Part shown: positions 6,401-13,602 of the stretch, in pieces
Layout of the letters: the number at the start of each line of letters is the position of its first letter
Numbering within the stretch: the first letter of the stretch is position 1
From: Candidatus Uhrbacteria bacterium
GTDB taxonomy: Bacteria > Patescibacteriota > Patescibacteriia > UBA9934
DNA: 25,607 nt
Assembly: GCA_030688135.1 (NCBI GenBank)
Contig: JAUYIW010000064.1
Coordinates: forward strand, 1 to 25,607
Reading direction: 5' to 3'
Position numbers and translations under genes: made by a program
Notes under the pieces: model-generated
Databases searched by the model: none
What the model saw: only the letters and a program-made list of their open reading frames with translations
Told to the model about the DNA's origin: nothing

Positions 6401-6639
6401 AATTTATTTTCTCCTATTGCGTTATTTACAACATGCTGTTCAAGCGATTTCACAGCCTCCTGCGGGAAGATTAGCACAGAGCAACGAAAATACCAAGGGT
6501 CTGCATAAGGCCACCCATTATTGCACTCTACTGGTAATTTATTTACATAATACTCGCAGTTGGTTAACACCTCAAGCGGAGCCAGCTTGTTCTTGAATGC
6601 GCAGTGTACTCTTTTTGTAATGAGGGGTGTGCACTCCAT
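6316..6639 (-). CDS. Possible cysteine-containing hypothetical protein, doubtful
   Basis: A 107-codon frame begins MECTPLITKRVHCAFKNK and has six cysteines. It has no ribosome site or clear -10 box before the ATG, and its last 85 bases overlap the start of the methyltransferase-like gene in another frame. The middle (CNNGWPYADPWYFRCSVLIF) looks protein-like, so it may be a real upstream operon member or a decayed one. I recognise no family. Confidence 0.3.
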   Translation of the reverse strand: MECTPLITKRVHCAFKNKLAPLEVLTNCEYYVNKLPVECNNGWPYADPWYFRCSVLIFPQEAVKSLEQHVVNNAIGENKLWYQIRFWSECSVCNGPSVARDQGATKT

Positions 6640-7155
6640 AGACTATGATGTTAAAGACCGATAGCGCCATTTGACTACTTTTCTTGACCAGTGTCAACAC
6701 TTGAGACCTCTTTCTAGCTCGAGCGGCGTATTGTTTTAGGATGCTCATAGTTTACTTTAATTGACTCTAGGAAAATAGGGGACCCCGCTAGCTCATAAAA
6801 AACATCAGTGAGTTTTCCTCGTATAGCTCATAATTCCTGTTAGCGTAGTCGGTACTATGACTATGAAAACAAAGAAGGAGCTATTCGGCATTGAACTGAC
6901 AACATATCGCCAGGCGATGACTGGGGTACGATCGCTTGAGGGACGATCAGGACGATCAGGGGACAGTTCTCTCCGACTCTTTCAATTTCCTAAATTACAA
7001 ATCAACGCCTGTCATCTTGTCGCCGCGATTAACGGCCTTCTCCACTTTCGCCTTCAAGAACGACTCCGCCTGCTGGCGGAAACTTGTGACATAATAGAGG
7101 AACGATTTAGGCAATGGTTTGGTGGGTAGCTACCAAAACCAGGGGGTAAGTAATA
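6640..7155. other. Gene-poor stretch with repeat fragments
   Basis: Between the methyltransferase operon and the Nudix gene I see no convincing gene. A 90-codon plus-strand frame (6857-7129) lacks a ribosome site and runs across two repeats, GGGGACAGTTCTCT at 6959-6972 and the 37-base palindromic repeat at 7047-7083, so I regard it as accidental. A small direct repeat, CGATCAGGACGATCAGG, sits at 6944-6960. Confidence 0.45.
7047..7083. repeat. 37-base repeat with TCCGCC/GGCGGA palindrome, copy 2
   Basis: Near-identical to 3554-3590. Here the minus-strand frame continues further on both sides (…YYVTSFRQQAESFLKAKVEK…VDL, stop), about 44 codons without a start codon. It may be the 3' remnant of a gene or a REP-like element. 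Confidence 0.6.
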
Positions 7156-7656
7156 ATGTCGAAAGAAAATCCATTAAAAGGGGAAAAGCATTACACTTCA
7201 ACTGTTTTCGTTATCACTGACATCCATCCCCGGAAAGTATTGCTCATTCACCACAGAAAGCTAGACAAATGGATGCCACCCGGTGGTCACCAGGAAGACT
7301 TTGAAAATCCATATCAAACAGCGATAAGAGAGACAAAAGAGGAAACTAATATTGATATTACTGAGCATCTCCCTAAACCTAAGTCTATTGATGACAGGGC
7401 CCTCTCCCTCCCACTACCTAGACATATCCTAGAAGAACGCATTGACGCTAGAGGTGATCAGCCGGAACATTACCACCTTGATATGATTTATGTTGTAGCA
7501 GTTTCTCAACAACAAGTAACTCATCGAGAATCAGAATCTCATTCTATTGGGTGGTTCACTCAAGAGGAAACGACAAGAATTCCAATGTTTGAAAATGTAG
7601 CTATTTTAATTAGCTCTATTCTATCAGAGGAAAAACAAGAGTCAGGAACCGAATGA
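7156..7656 (+). CDS. Nudix hydrolase
   Basis: The 166-residue protein contains the Nudix box from G43 region onward: GGHQEDFENPYQTAIRETKE followed by ETNID, fitting GX5EX7REUXEEXGU except that Asn replaces the last Gly. The catalytic REXXEE glutamates are all present. STVFVITDIHPRKVLLIHHR before it and HLDMIYVVAV behind it are the usual flanking strands of the alpha-beta-alpha fold. Such enzymes cleave nucleoside diphosphates linked to another group; the substrate cannot be named. A GGGGG stretch nine bases before the ATG may serve as ribosome site. It stands alone. Confidence 0.9.
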   Translation: MSKENPLKGEKHYTSTVFVITDIHPRKVLLIHHRKLDKWMPPGGHQEDFENPYQTAIRETKEETNIDITEHLPKPKSIDDRALSLPLPRHILEERIDARGDQPEHYHLDMIYVVAVSQQQVTHRESESHSIGWFTQEETTRIPMFENVAILISSILSEEKQESGTE

Positions 7657-7840
7657 ACAGATCCTACGAGGCGACTAACTATCACCTCAAACTTCATTAA
7701 GTATAAATTATAAAATCTATCAGCCAATTAATTGCTTTAATTAAAAAATCTTGGGTCGTATTCATCTGTCATCGAGCAAACCAACAGTGCTTAATTCCCG
7801 ACTTATAATCCAGGGAGAGAGTCCCCCTAAAAATGACGAC

Positions 7841-7897
7841 CTTACCCCCAGATTGTCAGAAGACCATTGTCTGTTGCATCAAGGATCATTTCGCAGA
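7841..7897. repeat. Intergenic repeat, CCCCCAGATT family
   Basis: CTTACCCCCAGATTGTCAGAAGA followed after a gap by ATTTCGCAGA parallels 3594-3631, where the same two pieces are closer together. It occupies the gap behind the Nudix gene, where I see no gene or terminator otherwise. Confidence 0.5.
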
Positions 7898-7925
7898 GAC
7901 GAAATAGACACATAGGAATCACGCA

Positions 7926-8492
7926 CTATTCTTCCGAGCTAATTAGCTTTTGCAAGAATTTAGCTCCCGAGAACTCTTTTGGGTGCTTATTGTAATAGAC
8001 GCTACCTTCGGTGTGAACGGCGAGGAGCAGGATCGTCCCTTGTCCTTTGGTAAAACCTAGCGCTACCGGCTTTCTGTCCTTGTCCGAAAGAAGGGTTTGC
8101 GCATTGTCTATCTCGGGTAGTTCAGGCGGGTTTTCTGCCAGAACGTCAAAGCGATCGCCCCTGGAATCTGTAACAGAAAGTTCAGCAAACCCTTTTGCGT
8201 GATTTACCTTCGGTATCAATCCTGTTGCGGATAAAGCTGATACTCCAGCGCAAATACCAATATAGGTTCCTCCATCTGTAATAAACTCATTTATCTCGGA
8301 GGCGTGAGCACCAAATACTTCCTCGTATTCTTTGATTGCCCCACCCGGAACAATCAGCAAATCGTTTTGGCCCAGTTCAGCAAAGTCGTGTTCGCAGATC
8401 CGCTCGTAGTCGTAATCAAACACCGCCAAAAAAGCCTCGATATCTCGTGCCTGATAAGCCCCTTTGCCCGTATAAACAAATATATTTTTCAT
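7926..8492 (-). CDS. Class I glutamine amidotransferase-like protein (BPL_N type)
   Basis: The 188-residue protein has LLIVPGGAIKEYEEVFG at residues 45-61 and GGTYIGICAGVSALSAT at 74-90. C81 stands at the nucleophile elbow as in class I amidotransferases and in the N-terminal domain family of some biotin-protein ligases (BPL_N). HTEGSVYYNKHP (about 154-165) lies where that family has a conserved YxG/H region. No biotin ligase catalytic domain is attached, so this is the free-standing version with unknown substrate. A GTG start 18 bases further upstream (8510) is possible but lies inside the intergenic repeat at 8507-8527; I prefer the ATG. Confidence 0.78.
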   Translation of the reverse strand: MKNIFVYTGKGAYQARDIEAFLAVFDYDYERICEHDFAELGQNDLLIVPGGAIKEYEEVFGAHASEINEFITDGGTYIGICAGVSALSATGLIPKVNHAKGFAELSVTDSRGDRFDVLAENPPELPEIDNAQTLLSDKDRKPVALGFTKGQGTILLLAVHTEGSVYYNKHPKEFSGAKFLQKLISSEE

Positions 8493-8506
8493 TCGAAACT
8501 CAAAAC

Positions 8507-8533
8507 TCACCCCAGATTACCAGAAAACCACCG
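8507..8533. repeat. Intergenic repeat, CCCCAGATTACCAG family
   Basis: CACCCCAGATTACCAGAAAACCACCGG matches 11916-11943 closely and 3597-3615 in its core. It lies right before the start of the BPL_N-type gene and only about 35 bases from the M16 upstream block. Confidence 0.55.
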
Positions 8534-8563
8534 GGAGCTGTTAATCGGTCGCTGATCACTATT

Positions 8564-8667
8564 TCACTCACCCCTGGCAATTAGTCGCCGAGAAATTGAG
8601 GTCTAATTCACCGTCGTAATCCAGATTATCGGGGTACATCACCGATCTTAACTGGTACAATAGCGCC
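8564..8667 (+). repeat. Duplicated upstream block of the M16 genes, copy B
   Basis: Matches 351-465: CACCCCTGGCAATTAGTCGC, GAGAAATTGAGGTC, then TTATCGGGGTACATCACCGA and the TACAAT box. Only scattered substitutions separate the copies. Confidence 0.75.
8656..8661 (+). promoter_or_regulatory. -10 box (TACAAT) of second M16 gene, leaderless layout
   Basis: TACAAT is followed by AGCGCC and the ATG at 8668, the same spacing as copy A at 454-459. Confidence 0.6.
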
Positions 8668-9801
8668 ATGAAGCAATCGATTGTTGCGTTAATCAGGCCC
8701 AAACTAAACTTAGCCCAAAAAGAGGATCAGGCAGCTCATTTGATTGAGCACCTCCTTGACGAACCAAAACGGCTCAAAGCGCTCGGCATAACTAATGATT
8801 TTTACGCCCAAAATATTATCTATCACTGCGGATTAATCAATGACTTTTATATGTTGGAATATTCGATCGTTAAATCAGAGGTTGCCGATAATATGGCCGA
8901 GACCCTACTCGAACACAAAAACGAGTTATATATCGATCAAGACGATTATAAAAAAGTAAAATCTACACTTATCGAAGAACTTCATGAGAATAGGGGGGAG
9001 TTCGTTGATGTTGGCGAACAGCTCGCCAAAGCCATTTATACGCCATCTTCACCATCGGTTCAAAATACTAGGAACAATATTGAGTCAATCATCGATCTTT
9101 CATGCAACCAAGCCGTTGAAATTTTCAAAGAATACAACACCGACCTCTCTTTGTTAAAATTATCATTTGACAGTACCGAGCTTGACCGGCTTCCAATAAT
9201 CGAAAAAAACGAACTGCGCCAAGAGATTGAATGTGTGGAACTGGACCACCCTTGGCAATCTCCTGACAGCATGGATACATTTATCCTCACCTCTCTTCCG
9301 GAAAAACCCGATCTCCTGATCAGTCGTCTCTACCGCCGAAGTTTAACTGACTCCTATTTCGGCCTGCTTTACGACGAGTTACGAACCAAGCAAGGCCTCG
9401 TTTACAACATTTCAGTTGACGCCGATCACGGTATCAATACTTTTGAAATATATTTTGCTTCAACCGAAGCCAACTCAGACAAAATTGTCAGCCAAATTAA
9501 AAATACTCTCATTCGATACGATAGCTTCATAAAAGATAACCTAGACTATATTAAGGAGCGGGTAAAGCTTGACCTTCAACTTGAATGGGGCGATATCCAA
9601 AACCAATCATACGGTATTGTCGACGAGATAGTGTCTGGTGGCTTTATTGGAACACCATCGTCTTTAATCAAAAGGATAGAAACAATTACTCTTAGCGATC
9701 TGACTAGATTAAATCAATTATTCTTAAATCTGCTTCAAGATAAGCCCTTATTGATAAGGCGCCGACACGGTAAGAGTCCAGCAACAGAGATTGTTAAATA
9801 A
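8668..9801 (+). CDS. M16 family zinc metallopeptidase, paralogue B
   Basis: Like paralogue A, 377 residues with HLIEH at 24-28 and an IEELHE glutamate pair about 76 residues on, so the zinc site is intact. LTDSYFGLLYDELRTKQGLV gives the C-terminal M16 motif. The N-terminal 28 residues and KSPATEIV at the end are identical to paralogue A, while residues 50-230 have drifted. This suggests duplication followed by divergence, possibly of substrate choice. M16 enzymes often work as pairs of subunits, so A and B could form a heterodimer, but both keep the zinc motif and the genes are 7 kb apart. No signal peptide is present. The start is set by the conserved promoter spacing. Confidence 0.85.
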   Translation: MKQSIVALIRPKLNLAQKEDQAAHLIEHLLDEPKRLKALGITNDFYAQNIIYHCGLINDFYMLEYSIVKSEVADNMAETLLEHKNELYIDQDDYKKVKSTLIEELHENRGEFVDVGEQLAKAIYTPSSPSVQNTRNNIESIIDLSCNQAVEIFKEYNTDLSLLKLSFDSTELDRLPIIEKNELRQEIECVELDHPWQSPDSMDTFILTSLPEKPDLLISRLYRRSLTDSYFGLLYDELRTKQGLVYNISVDADHGINTFEIYFASTEANSDKIVSQIKNTLIRYDSFIKDNLDYIKERVKLDLQLEWGDIQNQSYGIVDEIVSGGFIGTPSSLIKRIETITLSDLTRLNQLFLNLLQDKPLLIRRRHGKSPATEIVK

Positions 9802-9975
9802 AGCTCCCCGGGCTCCCGCTCGCGGTATCTTCTTCTTCGCGTACCGCGCCGCCTTCGGCGACTGCTCTCACTTTGAAAAAGCGAGCTTCAGGCGACATCC
9901 ACGGGTTGCCACCCGTGGTATTCACGCGAAGAATAAATATTACCGCGGTAAGCCAACGGGGTATTTCGCTTAATA
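9802..9975. repeat. Mosaic of short palindromes behind M16 gene B
   Basis: The stretch contains CGCCG-CCTT-CGGCG (9847-9860), the perfect eight-pair hairpin CCACGGGT-TGCC-ACCCGTGG (9899-9918) and a long imperfect inverted pair (GCGGTAT…CTTCGCG near 9820-9840 against CGCGAAG…TTACCGC near 9926-9946). The last part (9937-9975) matches the repeat directly behind M16 gene A, so about 135 bases look inserted here relative to copy A. No gene is supported. Confidence 0.6.
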
Positions 9976-9981
9976 AAGCGA

Positions 9982-9987
9982 TACAAT
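9982..9987 (+). promoter_or_regulatory. -10 box (TACAAT), leaderless layout
   Basis: TACAAT followed by ACGCTC and the ATG at 9994, again a six-base spacing and no ribosome site. Confidence 0.55.
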
Positions 9988-9993
9988 ACGCTC

Positions 9994-10407
9994 ATGAAAC
10001 ATGAAATAAAAAAAGATGTTGAGAAAAAGAGCGGACTGTCCAAAGTAGAACTACAGAAACTATTGGCTACGTGGCAGAAAAAGCTTTTTCTGACGGACTG
10101 GGATTTGAAAATTCAGATTGTCGATTTTTTAAGAAAAGATTTTCGACAGAGCGGCAACTTTGACGTTAATCTAGAAAAGAAGACCGGGGTAATCCAGCTG
10201 TCCTGCAATCCTTTCCGCGACGAGGAGTACATCCTCGTTCACGAGATGATGCACGTGGTGGTTTGGGATCTCGACTCGTACGCCGAAAAGGCTATTATGG
10301 AAAACCACAAAGAGGGCGACAAAGTACACAGCTGGTATTTAGAGCACTTGGAACGGATGGTTCACAGATTGACCGCCATTGCCCTCGGTCGAGAAGAAAA
10401 AAAATAG
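9994..10407 (+). CDS. Small HExxH metallopeptidase-like protein
   Basis: The 137-residue protein has ILVHEMMHVVVWDLDSYAEK with HEMMH at residues 83-87, a gluzincin-type zinc motif, after TGVIQLSCNPFRDEEYILVH. The N-terminal region (LLATWQKKLFLTDWDLKIQI, residues 23-42) resembles small phage-type putative metallopeptidases. The third zinc ligand is not obvious; E110/H111-like positions in the following helices are candidates. There is no signal peptide. It has its own leaderless promoter. Protease activity is inferred from the motif alone, and a structural or DNA-repair (SprT-like) role cannot be excluded. Confidence 0.75.
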   Translation: MKHEIKKDVEKKSGLSKVELQKLLATWQKKLFLTDWDLKIQIVDFLRKDFRQSGNFDVNLEKKTGVIQLSCNPFRDEEYILVHEMMHVVVWDLDSYAEKAIMENHKEGDKVHSWYLEHLERMVHRLTAIALGREEKK

Positions 10408-10479
10408 GCCTAAACGGTTTCCAGCGCACCGAGGAGCAGTTCAGCGGAGACAGTCTAATAGCGACAGCAAAAAAACTAG

Positions 10480-11556
10480 CTAACTATTTGTGAACCTGTA
10501 TATTCTCGCCTTTTTCCCTGAGACCAGAATATCGTAGCTCTGCTCCAAGACTAGTTTGGGGGGTAGCTTCCTTAGCGCTTCGTCGACCTCCAGCTTGCAA
10601 GAGCTGATGAATACCAGAATGCCACCGGACGTTAGCAGCTCGGAGCACTTCCCGAGAAACTCTTCGTAGAATTTGACCGTCTCCACCGACATCTTCTCGT
10701 ACTCTCCCCAGGGTGGGTCTGTAACAATCTTATTAATTGCTAAATCCTTCGATACAGAAATCTTGAAAAAATCGTCGGCCGAGACAACCGCCTTACTTCT
10801 ATCAACAGTCGACTGAAGCTTAGTTGTAACAATTCTAAGCTTTTCCCTGTCGGTGTCTGAAGCCATTATTTTTCTATACCCAGCTATGCTGCTTCTCTCA
10901 AAAGGAATGGAACCGTAGCCACAGAATGGATCTAGGAACACATCGTCACTACTTGGTTCAGAGAGCCAGCACATAAGATTCGCCAACTCGGGCCTGAGCT
11001 CACCTCTCTGTAAAACTTTGTCATAAGACTTGTGCTTGGTTATCCTCATGCCAAATAAACCAGTGCCCTCGCTTCGAGTTAGAAACCAGAATTCCACGTC
11101 CGGGTTCAGCCTGTCTACCGAGATGTTTGTACATTGCATGATCTTTTCCTCAACTTTCTTTAAAAGTACCCGGTCGGTTGAGTACAACTGATTCCTGTGC
11201 GAAGAAACGACACGAAAGGTTTTGTACCGACCCTTGTCTATCTCAGATTGGGTCACTCCTCCTATATCTTTACTAGACCCCAGAAACTGTTTCACTAAGT
11301 AATCTGGAGTTTTATCCACTGGAATCTGATACCTAGCCAATAGCATAAATGAGTTATTAAAAATCTTAATTGTCCTTATCGTTTCGGGGGTAGCGCTGGT
11401 CTTGTAGAGGACGATACCATCAAAGATATTCACTATTTCTACGTCTTTGAGCATCTGTCCAATTAACGATTTAACAATATCCTGGAAGCCCGAAATAAAT
11501 GTGGAGAAGTAGTACATTACCGTGGTAATTGAATTATACCTACAATCTTCAAACAA
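10480..11556 (-). CDS. THUMP/Trm11-like RNA N2-guanine methyltransferase
   Basis: The 358-residue protein has a C-terminal class I methyltransferase domain with FLDPFCGYGSIPFE at 207-220 (SAM motif I), MASDTDREKL at 231-240 and IVTDPPWGEYEKM at 277-289. DPPW is the catalytic NPPY-type motif of N-methyltransferases acting on exocyclic amines. LRPELANLMCWLS at 187-199 is the linker typical of the Trm11/Trm14/RlmL group. The first 160 residues are THUMP-like in position but poorly recognisable. A tRNA or rRNA guanine target is expected from the family. Its start overlaps the end of the truncated PIG-L gene by eight bases, so the two were once one operon. Confidence 0.85.
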   Translation of the reverse strand: MFEDCRYNSITTVMYYFSTFISGFQDIVKSLIGQMLKDVEIVNIFDGIVLYKTSATPETIRTIKIFNNSFMLLARYQIPVDKTPDYLVKQFLGSSKDIGGVTQSEIDKGRYKTFRVVSSHRNQLYSTDRVLLKKVEEKIMQCTNISVDRLNPDVEFWFLTRSEGTGLFGMRITKHKSYDKVLQRGELRPELANLMCWLSEPSSDDVFLDPFCGYGSIPFERSSIAGYRKIMASDTDREKLRIVTTKLQSTVDRSKAVVSADDFFKISVSKDLAINKIVTDPPWGEYEKMSVETVKFYEEFLGKCSELLTSGGILVFISSCKLEVDEALRKLPPKLVLEQSYDILVSGKKARIYRFTNS

Positions 11557-11905
11557 TTCGCTCCCAGAGCCTTACCACTTTACCACCATATTTCTTGCCA
11601 TACCTTTCATAAACTGAATTCATCTGAGATATTTTATCACTATTATCCTCCCAGAGCATGTCGAGCTGGGATCTGTAGCAATTTATGGCTGCTAGTCTTT
11701 TCGCAGACTCCTTAGGACTGACCTCGATTACCTGCGGGGTTAGCCCGCTGGTTAGTTTGCTAACCCAAGTCGACTCTTTGTTAACGTAGACATAAGGGAA
11801 GTCTTCGTAATATCCTAGATTAATATTACGCCCGTCCCGTAGCGCCTCAACCGAGTTCCTGACGAGCAGGTGGTCGATGTGGTTACCTATACTAAGAGGT
11901 AACAT
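11549..11905 (-). pseudogene. PIG-L family deacetylase, N-terminal half missing
   Basis: The 118 remaining codons carry LPLSIGNHIDHLLVRNSVEA and YYEDFPYVY, the C-terminal conserved blocks of PIG-L/LmbE deacetylases (the GxHxDH histidines are zinc ligands). The family's N-terminal HPDDE zinc and catalytic motif, expected about 100 residues earlier, is absent, and full members have some 200-250 residues. Upstream the frame runs into the intergenic repeat at 11916-12002. The gene is therefore broken, though the remaining frame is intact and still overlaps the methyltransferase gene behind it. PIG-L enzymes remove N-acetyl groups from sugars or similar substrates; this piece cannot be active by itself. 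Confidence 0.75.
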
Positions 11906-11915
11906 AATCTTAGTC

Positions 11916-12018
11916 GACCCCCAGTTACCAGATAAACCACGGATCCGATCATGAAGATTGAAAATAACGAATCGTCTGGTTTAAAGAGAACCGTCCCCTA
12001 AACTAGTCCCCTAAACTA
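11916..12018. repeat. Composite repeat with 13-base tandem at the junction of two broken genes
   Basis: CCCCCAGTTACCAGATAAAC (11918-11937) and AGAGAACCGTCCCCTAA (11986-12002) repeat the order seen at 3594-3653. The 13-mer GTCCCCTAAACTA stands twice in tandem at 11993-12005 and 12006-12018. The PIG-L gene loses its N-terminus on one side and the serine recombinase its C-terminus on the other. Confidence 0.7.
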
Positions 12019-12329
12019 CTGTCCATAAGGTCAACCAATGATCCTAAGTCGCCTGCGTTCTTACTCATGCGATCTGGTGCCCAGGTTAAACACGCATTAT
12101 ATTCGTCATTTCTAAAACCGCTCAGAAGTTCATTGAATATTGGTCGTTTACCCGAATCTTTGGCTGAGTGACTTTCTTCTAGTATTTTGACAATATTCAG
12201 GCCTTCGCGTTGGGCGATTAATTTCATTTCGTTGAGTTGTGAGTCAATGGACATTATTTGCCGTTCGTCGGATTCGCTCGATTTTCGAGCATATAAACAG
12301 TATTTAAGCTCGGGTACCTTTGTTTCCAT
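12003..12329 (-). pseudogene. Large serine recombinase, only the N-terminal catalytic part
   Basis: The 108 residues start METKVPELKYCLYARKSSES. YARKS holds the catalytic serine with its arginine, and SIDSQLNEMKLIAQREGLNI and CLTWAPDRMSKNAGDLGSLV are the standard blocks of the resolvase domain. Large serine recombinases have about 450-600 residues, and here the DNA-binding and coiled-coil parts are gone. The last four residues (SLGD) are read from the tandem repeat at 12006-12018, so the break lies there. A TTG start 21 bases upstream is possible. It marks a former integration event at the left boundary of the peptide-synthesis locus. Confidence 0.85.
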
Positions 12330-12541
12330 GACAGGTACAAGGTACCGCAAAGCATTAGGAAGTCTAGGGGAAAATGAATATTTCTGACTTAGTTGCTAAC
12401 CCCACATTCCCACTAGGTTGAACACCAAAGGTGACCGTACGTAATGGTTACTTGCTGAAACGCACATTTAGACCATCTATCCGTATGTTGGTCTTCTTTG
12501 TATATATTTAGCAGTATCCGAGTTATTTCATGGAAACATAC
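12330..12541. other. Upstream region of sucC, no gene seen
   Basis: Divergent gap between the recombinase remnant and sucC. I see no open frame, RNA gene or repeat here. An attachment-site remnant would be expected in this place but cannot be recognised from one sequence. Confidence 0.35.
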
Positions 12542-12547
12542 TATAAT
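12542..12547 (+). promoter_or_regulatory. -10 box (TATAAT) of sucCD
   Basis: A consensus TATAAT ends eight bases before the sucC ATG, so transcription should begin at or within a base or two of the start codon. No ribosome site is present. Confidence 0.65.
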
Positions 12548-12555
12548 TAAGTCAA

Positions 12556-13602
12556 ATGCATCTTTTAGAATACCGAGCGAAAGAAATACTCACTAAAGCA
12601 CATATCCAAGTCCCTGAAGGACATTTGATAACCGAGGATTATGTATTCGAAGGTGAGGTCATACTAAAAGCCCAAGTACCGACCGGCAATCGAGGTAGGC
12701 GTGGCGGCATTTTGAAAGTCGCTTCTTGCGATAATCTCAATAAAAGTGTTGAGCGATTAAAGCAACTTAATATCGACGGGTATAACTCTGAATTAATCTT
12801 AGCGGAAGAAATACTCAAATTTGATCATGAACATTATTTTTCGTTGATTGTTGATTATGATACTGGGTCAATCCGACTGCTGGCGATTGCCAAAGGAGGA
12901 GTAGATGTCGAGGAAACACAAGATGAGCTGCTCTCTTTAGAGGTTGTCCCGAAACATATTGATGACGTGGCAGATAAACTACGCAAGTTTTATGGGTACG
13001 ATACTTCACTAAAGGAAAGTTTTTTTACATTTTTACACAATGTGTTCGATTGCTTTGTGAAAAGTGATGCATTGCTCTTAGAAATTAACCCCCTAGTCAT
13101 AATTAATAAAACCCCTGTTGCTATAGATTGTAAAATGGAGATTGATGACAATTCTTTGTTTCGGCATCCTGAAATAGACAGCAACGGGACTGATGCGAAT
13201 TTTGTTATGCTGAACCCAAACGGCAACACAGCCATAGTCGCCAATGGCGCTGGACTAGCTATGGCTACGGTTGATCAAGTTAATCAAGCCGGTCTAATAG
13301 CTACGAATTTTCTAGACATTGGCGGAGGTGCGGGCGGCAAATCAATTGCCAAACAGTTTTCTAAGCTTTCAAAGCTACCTAATATTAATGCCATTATTGT
13401 AAATATCTTTGCCGGAATAACTCATTGTGACCAAGTTGCATCGGCAATTATTGCTACTCGCAATGAAATTAATGCCCTCCCGCCATTATTCATTAGACTA
13501 CATGGTACAAATTTTAACGAAGCTAGGGTAGTACTGGATAAGGCAGGAATAGAACTTTTCGGATCATTAAACGACTGCATAGAAGCAGCCAAAAATGTTT
13601 GA
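12556..13602 (+). CDS. sucC: Succinyl-CoA synthetase beta subunit-like
   Basis: The 348-residue protein follows the SucC plan. MHLLEYRAKEIL starts the ATP-grasp part, VILKAQVPTGNRGRRGGILK corresponds to the nucleotide-binding loop, and LLLEINPLVI carries the metal-binding region. The C-terminal ligase domain has VANGAGLAMATVDQ, NFLDIGGGAGG and IIVNIFAGITHCDQVA. It is about 40 residues shorter than E. coli SucC. The loop sequence TGNRGRRGG differs from the usual AGGRGKAGG, so nucleotide or acid preference may have changed. With SucD it would interconvert a carboxylic acid plus CoA and its CoA thioester at the cost of NTP. Its last eight bases overlap sucD. Confidence 0.88.
   Translation: MHLLEYRAKEILTKAHIQVPEGHLITEDYVFEGEVILKAQVPTGNRGRRGGILKVASCDNLNKSVERLKQLNIDGYNSELILAEEILKFDHEHYFSLIVDYDTGSIRLLAIAKGGVDVEETQDELLSLEVVPKHIDDVADKLRKFYGYDTSLKESFFTFLHNVFDCFVKSDALLLEINPLVIINKTPVAIDCKMEIDDNSLFRHPEIDSNGTDANFVMLNPNGNTAIVANGAGLAMATVDQVNQAGLIATNFLDIGGGAGGKSIAKQFSKLSKLPNINAIIVNIFAGITHCDQVASAIIATRNEINALPPLFIRLHGTNFNEARVVLDKAGIELFGSLNDCIEAAKNV

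Noticed and set aside
6857..7129. 90-codon plus-strand frame before the Nudix gene
   Set aside because: It spans two intergenic repeats found elsewhere and has no ribosome site; the sequence looks like joined fragments.
8304..8584. Plus-strand frames opposite the BPL_N-type gene
   Set aside because: Antisense to a recognised protein and ending in repeat DNA.
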